From the NCBI RefSeq assembly GCF_014831675.1, contig NZ_VJXY01000001.1, positions 1-55,223 of the forward strand: a stretch of 55,223 nt of DNA, given 5' to 3'. This document shows positions 7,021 through 16,534 of the stretch, piece by piece; the stretch's first letter is position 1, and each line of letters begins with the position of its first letter. Source of the DNA: Komarekiella delphini-convector SJRDD-AB1 (lineage in GTDB: Bacteria; Cyanobacteriota; Cyanobacteriia; Cyanobacteriales; Nostocaceae). The position numbers were made by a program, and so were the translations under genes. The notes under the pieces are model-generated. The model had not been told where the DNA came from. It ran no database searches and was given only the letters and a program-made list of their open reading frames with translations.

Positions 7021-7845
7021 CTAGTTGTTCTGCTGTGGGCGAGTGGTGATATTGCGAACACTGGCACAATGATATCCCTGTCCATTTAGCTCTAGATAAT
7101 TGAGGTTTATTTCTACTCTAATATCTCGACCATCTTGAGTTTGGTGAATAGATTCAAAGGTGAAAGCACCTTTGTGTTTGAGTTCTTCCCATTGTAAGCA
7201 CCAAGTAACCGCTGAAAAATTTGGATCGATATTGTGAACAGTCATGGTCAGCAGTTGTTCGCGTGAATAACCAAGAGTTTGGCAAGCTGCTTCATTCACA
7301 TAGACAATTTGAGCATCTGAATTAATAAAAAATATCGAGTCCTTAAACCTGTCTAAATAAAACTGGCTGAGTCGCAGTGCTAATTCTGCTTTTTGGCGAT
7401 CGCAAATTTCCTTTTGCAACCGGATATTTTGCTCGGTGAGTTGCTTTTGCAACCTCCGAATAGTCAGGTTATTCTCTACACGAGCAAAAACTTCTTCTTC
7501 ACTAAACGGTTTAGTGATGTAATCTACGCCCCCAACGGCAAAGGCTTTAACTTTGTCGAGTACCTCATCCAGAGCGCTAATAAAAATCACCGGAATATCA
7601 CAGGTTTTCTCCGAAGCTTTGAGATGTTGACAGACTTCATACCCATTCATCTCCGGCATCATAATATCGAGCAAAATTAGATCAGGCGGGGCGGCTTGCG
7701 CTGTCTTCAAAGCTGTTTGCCCGTTGATCACTCTGCGAATTTCATACCCCATTTGAGTGAGCATTGCAGATAAAAGTCGCAAATTATCTGGTGTATCGTC
7801 AACAACTAGAATATTTGCTTTAAATGACTGAAGATGATTATTCAT
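7021..7845 (-). CDS. Response regulator with REC and PAS domains
   Basis: The protein has 274 residues. Residues 11-125 form a receiver domain with acidic pocket DD (16-17), phosphoacceptor Asp60 (LILLDIMMPEMNG) and the conserved Lys in YITKPF. A coiled linker (about 126-160) leads to a C-terminal PAS/PAC domain (about 162-270) with the pattern IFFINSDAQIVYVNEAACQ. There is no output kinase or DNA-binding domain, so it probably acts through protein partners or as an intermediate in a relay. Its start overlaps the end of the hybrid kinase gene by 8 bp, which points to coupled translation and a shared pathway. Confidence 0.93.
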   Translation of the reverse strand: MNNHLQSFKANILVVDDTPDNLRLLSAMLTQMGYEIRRVINGQTALKTAQAAPPDLILLDIMMPEMNGYEVCQHLKASEKTCDIPVIFISALDEVLDKVKAFAVGGVDYITKPFSEEEVFARVENNLTIRRLQKQLTEQNIRLQKEICDRQKAELALRLSQFYLDRFKDSIFFINSDAQIVYVNEAACQTLGYSREQLLTMTVHNIDPNFSAVTWCLQWEELKHKGAFTFESIHQTQDGRDIRVEINLNYLELNGQGYHCASVRNITTRPQQNN

Positions 7846-10303
7846 TCTCTTCTGATTGTGTTAAATCAATGACTTTATCAATACGAAAGTTATTGACCCA
7901 ATCAGCCAGGGTGTTTGCCAAGTAGGCAGATTCTTGAGGAATTTGCTCAAGCAAGCTGAAAATTAGCTTTTCATCGGTACACAGTGCTGCTTGATGTAGC
8001 TTTTCCACCCACCCAGAGGGCATTCGAGTCAGCACCTCTTTTAATGAGCAACACTCAATCTCTGAATTTTCGCCAAATTGGTCTACTTTCAGGGCTTCTT
8101 GCTCATAGATATAGCGTACTCCTAAATATTGAGCCATCTTGTTCAAAATTACTTCTTCTCGGAATGGCTTACGTACGAAATCGTTACAGCCTGTAGATAA
8201 AATTACAGATCGTTCCTCATCAAAGGCACTAGCAGTCAGAGCAATGATGATAGTAGCTTGACCTTTTAAATGGGTTTTGATCTGTCTAGTGGCTTCATAC
8301 CCATTCATCACAGGCATCCGCATATCCATCCAAATTAGGTGAGGTTCCCAAGTCTCCCAGAGATTTACCCCTTCTTGACCATTTTTAGCTTCACGTACCT
8401 CAAAGCCAAGTGATGTCAGCATCTTGACTAGGAGTAGCCGATTCTCCCATTTATCTTCAACTACTAAGATGCGATACCTTGGTTGACTAGGCTCAAGACC
8501 AATCACTCGTCGTTTTAGCTGTCGAGTTTTAACTTCAGTCACTTTTGCTAGGCTAATCTTGATATCAAAAGCAAAAATCGTTCCTTGATCTAAATTACTG
8601 CTAACAGAGATGTTTCCCCCCATCAGGCGCACAAATTGTTGGCTAATAGTTAAACCAAGACCAGTTCCTTGTTGAGATTTTCGACCAGTTTCCGTTTGAA
8701 CAAAGGGTTTAAATAAATTCTCCAGTTCATCTGGTGCAATACCAGGCCCAGTGTCTTCGACTTCAAAATGTAACAAGCAGGATGGGGACTGAGAATTTTG
8801 TCTTGCTTCGGCTTCTTGCTTGATTCCGACTCGCAAAATAACACCACCTTCTTCAGTAAATTTAATGGCGTTACCAAGGAGATTTATCAAGACTTGACGT
8901 AATTTACTCTCGTCTGTAAGTACATATTGCGGGACTTCTGGAGTACGCTCAAAGATTAGCTGTAAGCCCTTAGATTCTGCTTTGAGTCGCAACATCTCTA
9001 CGAAAGAGTCAAGTAGAGAATACAAGTCAAAACTATTTTCATTTAGTGTCGTTCGTCCGGCTTCAATTTTGGACATTGACAACACGTCATTGATCAAGGT
9101 CAGCAAATGTTCGCCACTGCGATTAATTATTTCTAGATGTTCTAACTGACAAGGACTCAAAGAGCGATCGCGAGTCATGAGCTGTGTAAAGCCGAGAATA
9201 CTGTTGAGGGGGGTACGGAGTTCGTGGCTCATATTGGCCAGAAATTCGCTTTTGGCAAGATTTGCAGCTTCGGCTTCTTGGGCTTTTACCTCCAATTGAC
9301 GGCTGTAATTTTCTAACTGTTCACGAGACATTTTTAACTCTCGCATCAACCAATACACTCCAATCAATAGTGTTCCCACTGACCCCAGTCCCACCAGCAT
9401 GATTGTCCCTGCGATCTGACGAGCTGGAGCAAATGCTTCTTCTTGATCCATCTCAACTACTAAGGCCAGGTCTTGGCCGTTTAGCCAGCGATACACTCCA
9501 ATGACTGGTACTCCAGCATAGTTGCGATAAAGTCCAAAGCCTCTAACTCCACTCATGGCCGCATCAATACCTTGACTGCTGACACTTTCAGAGACTTCTT
9601 GTGTGTTGACTTGCGCTTTTGAGATAAAGGTATTTTTAGTTATGAGACCAACTAAATAGGTTGTGCCGCTTTTACCCAAGCCTGTACGCTCGCGGATGAT
9701 TTGATCAATTTGGTCTAAGTTTAGATGAGCTAAAAGCACACCTTGTCTTACTCCAACCGCGTCACGTAAAGGTGTCGCTAAGGTAACTGATGGCTTATTA
9801 GTTACATGGGAGACATAAAAGATAGGAGCAAAGGAGTCTCCCGGCTCAATGTGTTCAACATCAGTCATGTTTGCTAAAACTTCGTACTGACGTTCACGCC
9901 GCTTGTCAGTAGATAAAATGACCCGATTGCTGCGATCAAGAATAAAAATCTCGTTAAGATTCGGTTTAAGTTTAGTTACCTCCATGAAGTACTTAGAGAC
10001 AATTGTGGAAGCGGCATGATGTTTTGCATTAGATATTTCATAACTTAGGAGTATCTTTAGGTTCGCTTGTACGTCTGGAAATTGAGTTGTTAACAAAAAA
10101 TCTCGCTGTTGATCTGCAAACCATCGAGAAATTTCTTCTTCTTTGAGCGTTGCAGTTACACTTAATCGCTCAAAGGCGGCTTGCTTTAAAGCTTCTCTAG
10201 CTTGCATGAAGGCTACTCCTCCTACGACAGCAACACTCACTAAAGACAGGAGTAAGAAGGAACTGGCAACTTTAGTTGTTAGGTGCTTATTCCAAAACTT
10301 CAT
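7838..10303 (-). CDS. Hybrid sensor histidine kinase (Cache-like sensor, HisKA, HATPase, REC)
   Basis: An 821-residue membrane kinase. Helix 1 is about residues 12-33. An extracytoplasmic dCache-like region spans about 40-295, with the usual ILDRSNRVILSTD and ATPLRDAVGVRQGVLLAHLNL segments. Helix 2 is about 298-320, followed by a coiled coil. HisKA carries His360 in the motif NMSHELRTPLNS. The ATPase domain has the N box NLLGNAIKFTEEGG, G1 DTGPGIAP and G2 GTGLGLTIS. The C-terminal receiver has Asp660 (WMDMRMPVMNG). About 100 further residues follow that resemble the tail of related cyanobacterial hybrids. A small-molecule ligand outside the membrane is expected but unknown; the likely partner is the overlapping REC-PAS protein. 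Confidence 0.95.
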   Translation of the reverse strand: MKFWNKHLTTKVASSFLLLSLVSVAVVGGVAFMQAREALKQAAFERLSVTATLKEEEISRWFADQQRDFLLTTQFPDVQANLKILLSYEISNAKHHAASTIVSKYFMEVTKLKPNLNEIFILDRSNRVILSTDKRRERQYEVLANMTDVEHIEPGDSFAPIFYVSHVTNKPSVTLATPLRDAVGVRQGVLLAHLNLDQIDQIIRERTGLGKSGTTYLVGLITKNTFISKAQVNTQEVSESVSSQGIDAAMSGVRGFGLYRNYAGVPVIGVYRWLNGQDLALVVEMDQEEAFAPARQIAGTIMLVGLGSVGTLLIGVYWLMRELKMSREQLENYSRQLEVKAQEAEAANLAKSEFLANMSHELRTPLNSILGFTQLMTRDRSLSPCQLEHLEIINRSGEHLLTLINDVLSMSKIEAGRTTLNENSFDLYSLLDSFVEMLRLKAESKGLQLIFERTPEVPQYVLTDESKLRQVLINLLGNAIKFTEEGGVILRVGIKQEAEARQNSQSPSCLLHFEVEDTGPGIAPDELENLFKPFVQTETGRKSQQGTGLGLTISQQFVRLMGGNISVSSNLDQGTIFAFDIKISLAKVTEVKTRQLKRRVIGLEPSQPRYRILVVEDKWENRLLLVKMLTSLGFEVREAKNGQEGVNLWETWEPHLIWMDMRMPVMNGYEATRQIKTHLKGQATIIIALTASAFDEERSVILSTGCNDFVRKPFREEVILNKMAQYLGVRYIYEQEALKVDQFGENSEIECCSLKEVLTRMPSGWVEKLHQAALCTDEKLIFSLLEQIPQESAYLANTLADWVNNFRIDKVIDLTQSEENE

Positions 10304-10554
10304 AAGTTATAGTCCCGAAAAATCAAAGTAACAGTAAAAGACAATACTACTCAGTGATGAAATTCAATAGGTTTGTAATCAGAGTCAATACTGAGATGCC
10401 AATATGGAATTTATCACCTCTTTTTTTAGTATTTATGCAATAAACAGCATGTTTTTTAAGTCTTTGAAAAATGGGTTTTTATGATTAAATCTGCGTTCTA
10501 ATTTTTACCTTTTATTTGACTTACTTTCATTCATCAAAAATTTGTTTACTCTGC

Positions 10555-10761
10555 TCAATTGCTTTGAGAATATGCCAGTTTGCTACTAAATAGGTTAGAT
10601 TGCAATATATTAGTGCAAGCAACAACGAATGAGCTGAGTATCAAGACCGTGAGTATATAGCGATCGCTAATTTGTCTTGACACTAGACTAGAAGTCTGCT
10701 GAGTTGTTTGCTGATTATTCAAGTCTTGCAGAATTTGACTGGTTTTTGTTTTGGATATCAT
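10555..10761 (-). CDS. Possible small membrane protein
   Basis: A 68-residue frame with a Gln/Thr-rich N-terminus (about 25 residues) and one hydrophobic segment, YILTVLILSSFVVACTNIL. No Shine-Dalgarno sequence is evident and I recognise no family. It lies alone in an otherwise empty region between two kinase genes. It may be a real single-helix protein or chance; an overlapping plus-strand frame of similar length is less convincing. Confidence 0.35.
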   Translation of the reverse strand: MISKTKTSQILQDLNNQQTTQQTSSLVSRQISDRYILTVLILSSFVVACTNILQSNLFSSKLAYSQSN

Positions 10762-10953
10762 GCTTGTAGAACTCGCATCTCACCTTGGGTAGATGTACTT
10801 AACTTAATACCTTTTGGAAGTTATCTCATTAAAAAAAGAATTTCTTCAAAAAGTCTCAAACTTCAGCATGACGAGCTATTTGTAAAATTTACTTACCAGT
10901 TAAGCATCATTTTTGACAATTAAAAGAGGTTAGTGAAGCTTTTCGCTTAACTG

Positions 10954-11112
10954 ATGTCTCTAACAATGCATGCATGGGATTTGATTGACGCCATAATCCA
11001 TGAATGGCATGAAAGTGCCATAGCAATTACTAGCCCTGATCTAACAGCAGCTTTTAATGATGAGGCTGATGAGGTATTCTTAACACAGCCTTCTAATAAA
11101 AATTCTGCGTGA
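10954..11112 (+). CDS. Small hypothetical protein, 52 residues
   Basis: ATG 10954 opens a 53-codon frame ending at TGA 11110-11112, with an in-frame TAA just upstream, so the frame is closed at both ends. The product is acidic and looks protein-like: HAWDLIDAIIHEWHESAIA (amphipathic helix), then TSPDLTAAFNDEADEVFLTQP. No family is recognised. It may be an antitoxin-like small protein or the remnant of a larger gene. A second ATG at 10966 is an alternative start. Confidence 0.4.
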   Translation: MSLTMHAWDLIDAIIHEWHESAIAITSPDLTAAFNDEADEVFLTQPSNKNSA

Positions 11113-11188
11113 ATTTTCGTGTGTCAGATAATTTCAGTGAATACTCAATAATAGAGAATATAGAGCCGCCAGAAGTTAAACTGACGGC

Positions 11189-13894
11189 TTATGGCTCGCT
11201 CAAAACGTCGTCAATTGCGTGTAATAATTCGTAGAAAGTGTAGGGCTTCTTCACAAATACACTGACGCCAGCGCCAGCAGCTTCAACAAGCTGGTTGTTT
11301 GCCGCGATGCCGCTAATCCCAATAATTTTGACTTGTGGGTTCATTTGTTGCAGGATGCGAATGGTAGTTAACCCATCCATCGATGGCATCATCATATCCA
11401 TCAACACAATGCTGATTTTATCTTTGTGCTGGGCATAGGATGAGATTGCCTCAATGCCATTACTAGCTGTTAGGGTTCTGTAGTTGTAGTCTTCTAACGA
11501 AGTTTTGGTAATCTCTAGGATAGCGGCTTCATCATCTACAACTAAAATTAGTTCTCCGTTGCCATTAGGTAATTCTAAGTTCTCTGTTTGCTGCTTTGTT
11601 CTTTCTTTGACAGCAGGCAAGTAGACCTGAAATTTAGTACCTTTGCTTACCTCGCTCTCGACGTTAATAAAACCACCGTGGTTTTTGACAATACCAATTA
11701 CAGTTGGTAGACCTAGCCCTGTGCCTTTGCCCGATTCTTTAGTTGTGAAGAAGGGTTCAAAAATTCGATCCAAAATTAGTGGGGGGATGCCAAATCCCGT
11801 ATCTGAGATAGTTATGACCACATAGGAACCCACATGAGCATCCAGATTCATCTTGGCAAAGTTTTCATCAACGAATAAATTTTCTGCTGAAATATACAAA
11901 GTGCCACCTTCGGGCATTGCATCACGAGCGTTGACGCATAAGTTCGTTAACACCTGATGCATTTGTGTGGGATCTGCCACTATAGTCCAGAGGTTTTGTG
12001 TAGGTAGACTCTTACTAAGTTTGATAGATTTGGGAAATGTGCTGTTAATAATTTGCTCAATTTCCAACAGTAGGTATTCTAATTGCAAAGTAACACCCCT
12101 GCCTTCAGAACCACGTGCAAACGTCAGAATTTGCTTAACCAAATCCGCTCCACGTTTAGAGTTCTGTTCGAGAACCTTTAGCAGTGGCTTATAGCGCGCG
12201 TCGAGATTGGGAAGTTTGAGCGCCAACATTTGCGCTGAGGACATAATGGGCGTCAGGATGTTGTTGAGGTCGTGGGCAATGCCCGAAGCTAGTGTACCAA
12301 GGCTTTCCAGGCGTTGAGCACGGAGAAATTGAGCTTCTAATTGTTTTTTCTCAGTGATGTCGGTATCAATAATGAGGATGGATTTGGGTTGCTCTGCTTC
12401 ATCACGCATTAGTATCAAGCGACTGGCGACGATGACTTCCTTGCCAGATCTTGTCAGTTTACGCAATTCACCTTGCCACGAGCCATACTCAATCACAATC
12501 TTTTCCGCTTCTTCGAGTTGTGGCGAAATTTCTTGACGAAAAAGCTTATTAACATTTTTTTTGTTCGCTTCTGTTGCCGAAAAGCCGTACAGCCTCTCAG
12601 CGCCTTGATTCCAGAATAAAATTTGCTGCTCTAGAGTGCAGACAATAATCGCGTCTGTGGTGATATCGAGTAGAGCCGCTTGTTCACGGATTTTTTGTTC
12701 TGCCCATCTGCGCTCAATTGTCGTAGCCAGCACATTAGCGATCGCCTGTAAAAAGTGAATATCATCTTGAGTAAACTCTCGGTGTTTGGTTGTGTGTGCA
12801 CCTAAAATACCAAAAGGTTGTTTCTGACCCTGGATGATGACGCTAATACCGCTGACTACTCCGTGGTCTTGTAGCAATGGTGGGCCACTAAACCGCGTGT
12901 CTTCCCGAAGGTCGTAAACAATTACTGGTTCACTAGAAAGTAGCGTATAGCCTGCTTGAGAGTCACTTCCTCCACCTACTATTCCATCTCCCATGAGTTC
13001 TGAGTGCCAACCGACTCCTGCTCTTAAAAGTAAATTGTTGTTTTCAGGAAGCAGTTCTAAAACCTTGCTATACTCTACCTCAAGGCTTTTAGTAATCAGA
13101 GCAACAGCTTCGTTCATTAATGCGTACAAGTCTGTATCGGCCAGAGCCAATTGACCTAGTTTGGCTACGGCTGCTTGCTGGCGTGCCCGTGCTCTTAGAC
13201 CCGATTCTATCCGCTTGCGCTCAGCAAGTTCAGTTTGTACCTGCTCATACAGTTCCGACTGCTGGATGGCAATACCCACCTGCATTGCCAATTGTTGGAG
13301 AAAATCGATTTCCCACGATTGCCACTGCCTGGATGTCTCACACTGGTTAGCAACTAATAATCCCCACAAATTTTCTCCTTGTAAAATGGGGACTGCCAAA
13401 TTTGCCTTGACTTGAAACTGAGCAAGTAAATCGCGATGGCATTCGGTAAGATTTGTTGTATAAATATCTGCTACAGCTTGGAAGCATCCCTGTCTGTACT
13501 CTTCACCACAAGTTTCTATGAAATAAGTGTCTTGGACTTGGGCGTTCAGAACAGAAATCCAACCCTCGGCGACTGACTCTACTACCACAGCCCCACTGTA
13601 ATCTGGCTCAAAGCGATAAATAAATACTCGGTCTGCCTGTAACAACTGTCGTACTTCAGCTACAGTCGTGTTTAAAACCTTGTTCAGATTCAAACTTTGG
13701 CGGATGCGCTGTGCAACAGCCATCACCAATCGCTGTAGCTCAATTTGCTGTTTTAATGATGTCTCTACACGCTGGCGATCGCTAATTTCCTGTTGCAAAA
13801 CTGTATTGGCTTGTGAAACAGCAGTACATTCCTCAATGTTTATCTCTAAATCTTCCTGAGCTTGGTGTAGCACCTCGTTGTTCATGTGTAACAT
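11189..13894 (-). CDS. Hybrid histidine kinase with cyanobacteriochrome-like GAF, second GAF, PAS and REC
   Basis: A 901-residue soluble kinase. Coiled N-terminus to about 50; GAF1 about 55-215; GAF2 about 240-395; PAS about 405-515; HisKA of the NtrB-like type with His541 (GIAHDLNNILTPI); HATPase with NLCVNARDAMPEGG, DTGFGIP and GTGLGL; REC with Asp833 (LMDMMMPSMDG). GAF1 has the layout of cyanobacteriochromes (RVFIYRF, SVAEGW, EEYRQG, DIYTTNLTECHRDLL, QVKANLAVPI). It keeps Cys152-His153 where these proteins bind a bilin. The second-cysteine site seen in DXCF-type domains reads DTYF, so no second Cys is present. Light sensing is thus plausible but unproven; many similar GAF domains bind no chromophore. 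Confidence 0.93.
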   Translation of the reverse strand: MLHMNNEVLHQAQEDLEINIEECTAVSQANTVLQQEISDRQRVETSLKQQIELQRLVMAVAQRIRQSLNLNKVLNTTVAEVRQLLQADRVFIYRFEPDYSGAVVVESVAEGWISVLNAQVQDTYFIETCGEEYRQGCFQAVADIYTTNLTECHRDLLAQFQVKANLAVPILQGENLWGLLVANQCETSRQWQSWEIDFLQQLAMQVGIAIQQSELYEQVQTELAERKRIESGLRARARQQAAVAKLGQLALADTDLYALMNEAVALITKSLEVEYSKVLELLPENNNLLLRAGVGWHSELMGDGIVGGGSDSQAGYTLLSSEPVIVYDLREDTRFSGPPLLQDHGVVSGISVIIQGQKQPFGILGAHTTKHREFTQDDIHFLQAIANVLATTIERRWAEQKIREQAALLDITTDAIIVCTLEQQILFWNQGAERLYGFSATEANKKNVNKLFRQEISPQLEEAEKIVIEYGSWQGELRKLTRSGKEVIVASRLILMRDEAEQPKSILIIDTDITEKKQLEAQFLRAQRLESLGTLASGIAHDLNNILTPIMSSAQMLALKLPNLDARYKPLLKVLEQNSKRGADLVKQILTFARGSEGRGVTLQLEYLLLEIEQIINSTFPKSIKLSKSLPTQNLWTIVADPTQMHQVLTNLCVNARDAMPEGGTLYISAENLFVDENFAKMNLDAHVGSYVVITISDTGFGIPPLILDRIFEPFFTTKESGKGTGLGLPTVIGIVKNHGGFINVESEVSKGTKFQVYLPAVKERTKQQTENLELPNGNGELILVVDDEAAILEITKTSLEDYNYRTLTASNGIEAISSYAQHKDKISIVLMDMMMPSMDGLTTIRILQQMNPQVKIIGISGIAANNQLVEAAGAGVSVFVKKPYTFYELLHAIDDVLSEP

Positions 13895-14305
13895 GCCTGA
13901 CCTAATCTGTTAGGTTATTAATATTTTGTGGCAACTACTTGTACCTACTGTTATTGCCCATAGCCTATATTTTGTCAGAGTACACACACTTTAAATCATC
14001 CTTTCCACAGATTATCTAACCAAAACTTAAATATTTCTCAAAATGTCTTAAATACTATCATGGCAAAGATTTCAGATTCTTGATCCTTTCTGGAGGGTGA
14101 GAATAAAAATATTTGGTTTAAACAAGCTGATTTTTTCGACTATTTATTGATAATACTGTCAATGATGTCGATGTTGATACCATAGTAGCTTTTTTTCTCT
14201 TTCTATAGAGAGAAATATATTGTACTTACCCTAGACTTTAGACATACACACAGATAGACGATACTGCCTGATAAGTCATGTGGGTAAAGGTTTTAAGATA
14301 TTTTA
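13895..14305. other. Intergenic region, no gene seen
   Basis: About 410 bp of AT-rich sequence between the hydrolase stop and the kinase start (both minus strand). It holds the kinase promoter by position and a small inverted repeat (TTTCTCT...AGAGAAA, about 14197-14215) with no terminator-like T run on the correct side. No RNA gene or coding remnant was recognised. Confidence 0.5.
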
Positions 14306-15955
14306 TTATTTATCAACAAATTCTTTCACCACTGCCATAGCATCAGGGGGAATCTGCGTAATGATCCGAAATGGAAATACCGCAGTTGAAGCAAACTGAG
14401 CATAATCTGGTGTGAGAAAAATCGTATAGTTTTTAGCCTCTGGAGTCATTTGTGCAGAAAATGCCAAAGCTATAGCTTTTAGAAATTGGCGAACGTCGGT
14501 TGCTTGTTCACCCACGATTTCGCCACCACTAAATGGTGTATTTGGTTGTCCTGCTTGATCCAAAGTAGTACTGGGGTCTTTCACACTCAGATGAGTACCC
14601 CCAAGTATACCTACCAGCCATTTAGGTGATGAGATTTTGTCAAATGCTACAATTTGCTCAGTTAAAGCTGGGGTACTTTTATCTGCGGAACTTGCCAAGA
14701 CTAGGGTAGGGATTTGTACCTTAGTTAAACCTGTTTCGCCAAACATTAAAGAGGTTGTTGGACTTAGAGCAATCGCTTGTTTGATCCGAGTATCTCGAAG
14801 TTGATAGCTATCTTCTGGCAATTCTTGGGCAACGCACTGGATGGTTTCCCCAAAACTCAAAATAGACAAGTTATCTTTGCAACGTTGTTTGAGACGTTTT
14901 AGTTGTAACTCGGCTCCAGCAATTGCTAAGGCTGTACCACCACCAAAAGAATAGCCGATGACCATTGCGTTATTGGTTGCGAGTTTTCCTTGAAGGGGAT
15001 TGTTAGCTGTTTGGTTAAGCTTTTCGAGTTCATCGAGAACAAAACTGATATCTTTTGGGCGATTTAAAAACTCTTGAGGCTGCAAAAACCTTGTCTTGCC
15101 TTGGATTGCTAAGTCGGTACTTGTTCCATTGCTACCAGGATGTTCTAAAGCTGCGAACACATAACCGTGAGATGCTAAATGTTCTGCTAGGTAACGCAAG
15201 TCTGTACGGTTTGATCCCATCCCGTGAGAGTAGACAATTACGGGTTTGTTGAGAGTTGCAGCAGTTGACCAGTAAATATCAACAGGAATTTTGCGTTGGC
15301 GCTTTTGGTCATTTAGGTTTAATTTGAGTATCTGTACTTGGGCACTTCCTGGTTGGCTGGGGTCAAAAGGGAAAGAAATCTGCGGTTGTCTGGGGTCAAG
15401 TTGGGGAGCAATTGTCAGCATAAACTGCTGAGTGCGCCAAAAAGCTGTATTCAAACTTCCTGAAACCATGAAAGCTTGTGGCAAATTAATTTCCAGGCGT
15501 TGGCTGGGATAAGCGGCGATAAAACTTAGTACGGAAAGACCTTGAGGTGCAGTAGAGCCTAATACTAATCCCGCTCTGAGTGCTTGTACGCCGGCTTTGT
15601 CCTTTCGGACTATGGCTGTGGATATGTCGTTGAGAATCGTTGTGCCAATCTGAGTATTGAGTAATCGATTAATGGTAACAACATTTATTGGTACTCCCAT
15701 CCTCAGCGCTCCCAGGAAAAAGCGGCGTTGTTCTTGCGATAATCTCTGGGTAAAAAGTTCTAAACCTGAAGGAAATTCTCCAGTTTCCGCTGCTTTTCGC
15801 AATTCTGCAAGTGAGATGGATTCTGCAAATAGACCAAAACGCACGACAACCGTTTCAGCCGCTTGTGCAGAGGTATTTGCCCCAAAAAACTGTGTGATAG
15901 CTACGGTAAACAAGAAACCCGTAACTATTTTTAGAGTTCTCCAACTTCTTCCCAT
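14306..15955 (-). CDS. Exported alpha/beta hydrolase with N-terminal DUF1400 domain
   Basis: The 549-residue protein has a signal peptide (helix about 8-27, likely cleavage after TSAQA). A DUF1400 region follows (about 35-165; 'SISLAELRKAAETGEFP', 'INRLLNTQIG'), known mainly from cyanobacteria. The hydrolase domain runs from about 235: oxyanion HGMGSNRTD, an EHPGSNG strand, nucleophile elbow GYSFGGG with Ser336, and late acid/His candidates in LVLASSADKSTP and ILGGTHLSV. It resembles platelet-activating-factor acetylhydrolase/dienelactone-type enzymes, so a lipid or ester substrate outside the cytoplasm is likely. It stands alone with long flanking spacers. Confidence 0.9.
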   Translation of the reverse strand: MGRSWRTLKIVTGFLFTVAITQFFGANTSAQAAETVVVRFGLFAESISLAELRKAAETGEFPSGLELFTQRLSQEQRRFFLGALRMGVPINVVTINRLLNTQIGTTILNDISTAIVRKDKAGVQALRAGLVLGSTAPQGLSVLSFIAAYPSQRLEINLPQAFMVSGSLNTAFWRTQQFMLTIAPQLDPRQPQISFPFDPSQPGSAQVQILKLNLNDQKRQRKIPVDIYWSTAATLNKPVIVYSHGMGSNRTDLRYLAEHLASHGYVFAALEHPGSNGTSTDLAIQGKTRFLQPQEFLNRPKDISFVLDELEKLNQTANNPLQGKLATNNAMVIGYSFGGGTALAIAGAELQLKRLKQRCKDNLSILSFGETIQCVAQELPEDSYQLRDTRIKQAIALSPTTSLMFGETGLTKVQIPTLVLASSADKSTPALTEQIVAFDKISSPKWLVGILGGTHLSVKDPSTTLDQAGQPNTPFSGGEIVGEQATDVRQFLKAIALAFSAQMTPEAKNYTIFLTPDYAQFASTAVFPFRIITQIPPDAMAVVKEFVDK

Positions 15956-16534
15956 AAATAGCTACAATAATTGTTACTTACGGGAATATAGCGGATATTT
16001 GTGTATTTGGCTACTCTCAAGATGAAAATAGAGGAATTGCGTATGCGATCGCACTTTGTCGATTGCTGAGTTATTAGAGTTATTCAAGACTTGCTCGCGG
16101 TTAATATTGGAAACCAGGACTATTATTAAATGACTAGTAAAATTTGATGAGAGAGGCTAACAACAATAACTAGTTGGGAAAATTTCTAGTTTTTTATTTA
16201 TAATCACAGATGCACACCGATAATTTATCTACGCTTATCGGCATTTTTGTCTGTGTTTTTCATAAAATAGGCTTTTTCAAAAGCTCTAAAATAGTAGGAT
16301 GGCTAGATTGATTAAATAATTAACTAATACAGGTAATTACTTCGCGATCGCGAAGTTTTGCTATTTAATAAATAACCATAGCTCCCAGAACAGATTTAAC
16401 TCTAAAAACTGTTAATAATAAAAAGACAATAGCAGTTATAACTTACGTTTTTGTTGATTTATATTGATTTTTTGCTTCTTGAATAAAGCTATCTAAACTA
16501 AAATCAATAAGCAACAAACAATTTGTAAATCCAA
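15956..16534. other. Intergenic region, no gene seen
   Basis: About 580 bp of AT-rich sequence between two minus-strand genes. It includes a HIP1 site near 16045 and an extended 16-bp HIP1 palindrome (CTTCGCGATCGCGAAG) at 16340-16355. No convincing reading frame, tRNA or terminator was found. Confidence 0.5.

Noticed and set aside
10708-10923. 71-codon plus-strand frame between the two kinases
   Set aside because: No Shine-Dalgarno sequence, odd composition and overlap with another small frame; no family resemblance.
14192-14218. Inverted repeat TTTCTCT/AGAGAAA as a terminator of the hydrolase gene
   Set aside because: The T run is on the wrong side for the minus-strand gene, and no plus-strand gene ends there.
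16340-16355. 16-bp palindrome as a regulator-binding site
   Set aside because: It is an extended HIP1 octamer, which is scattered throughout this genome, so a specific operator role is not supported.
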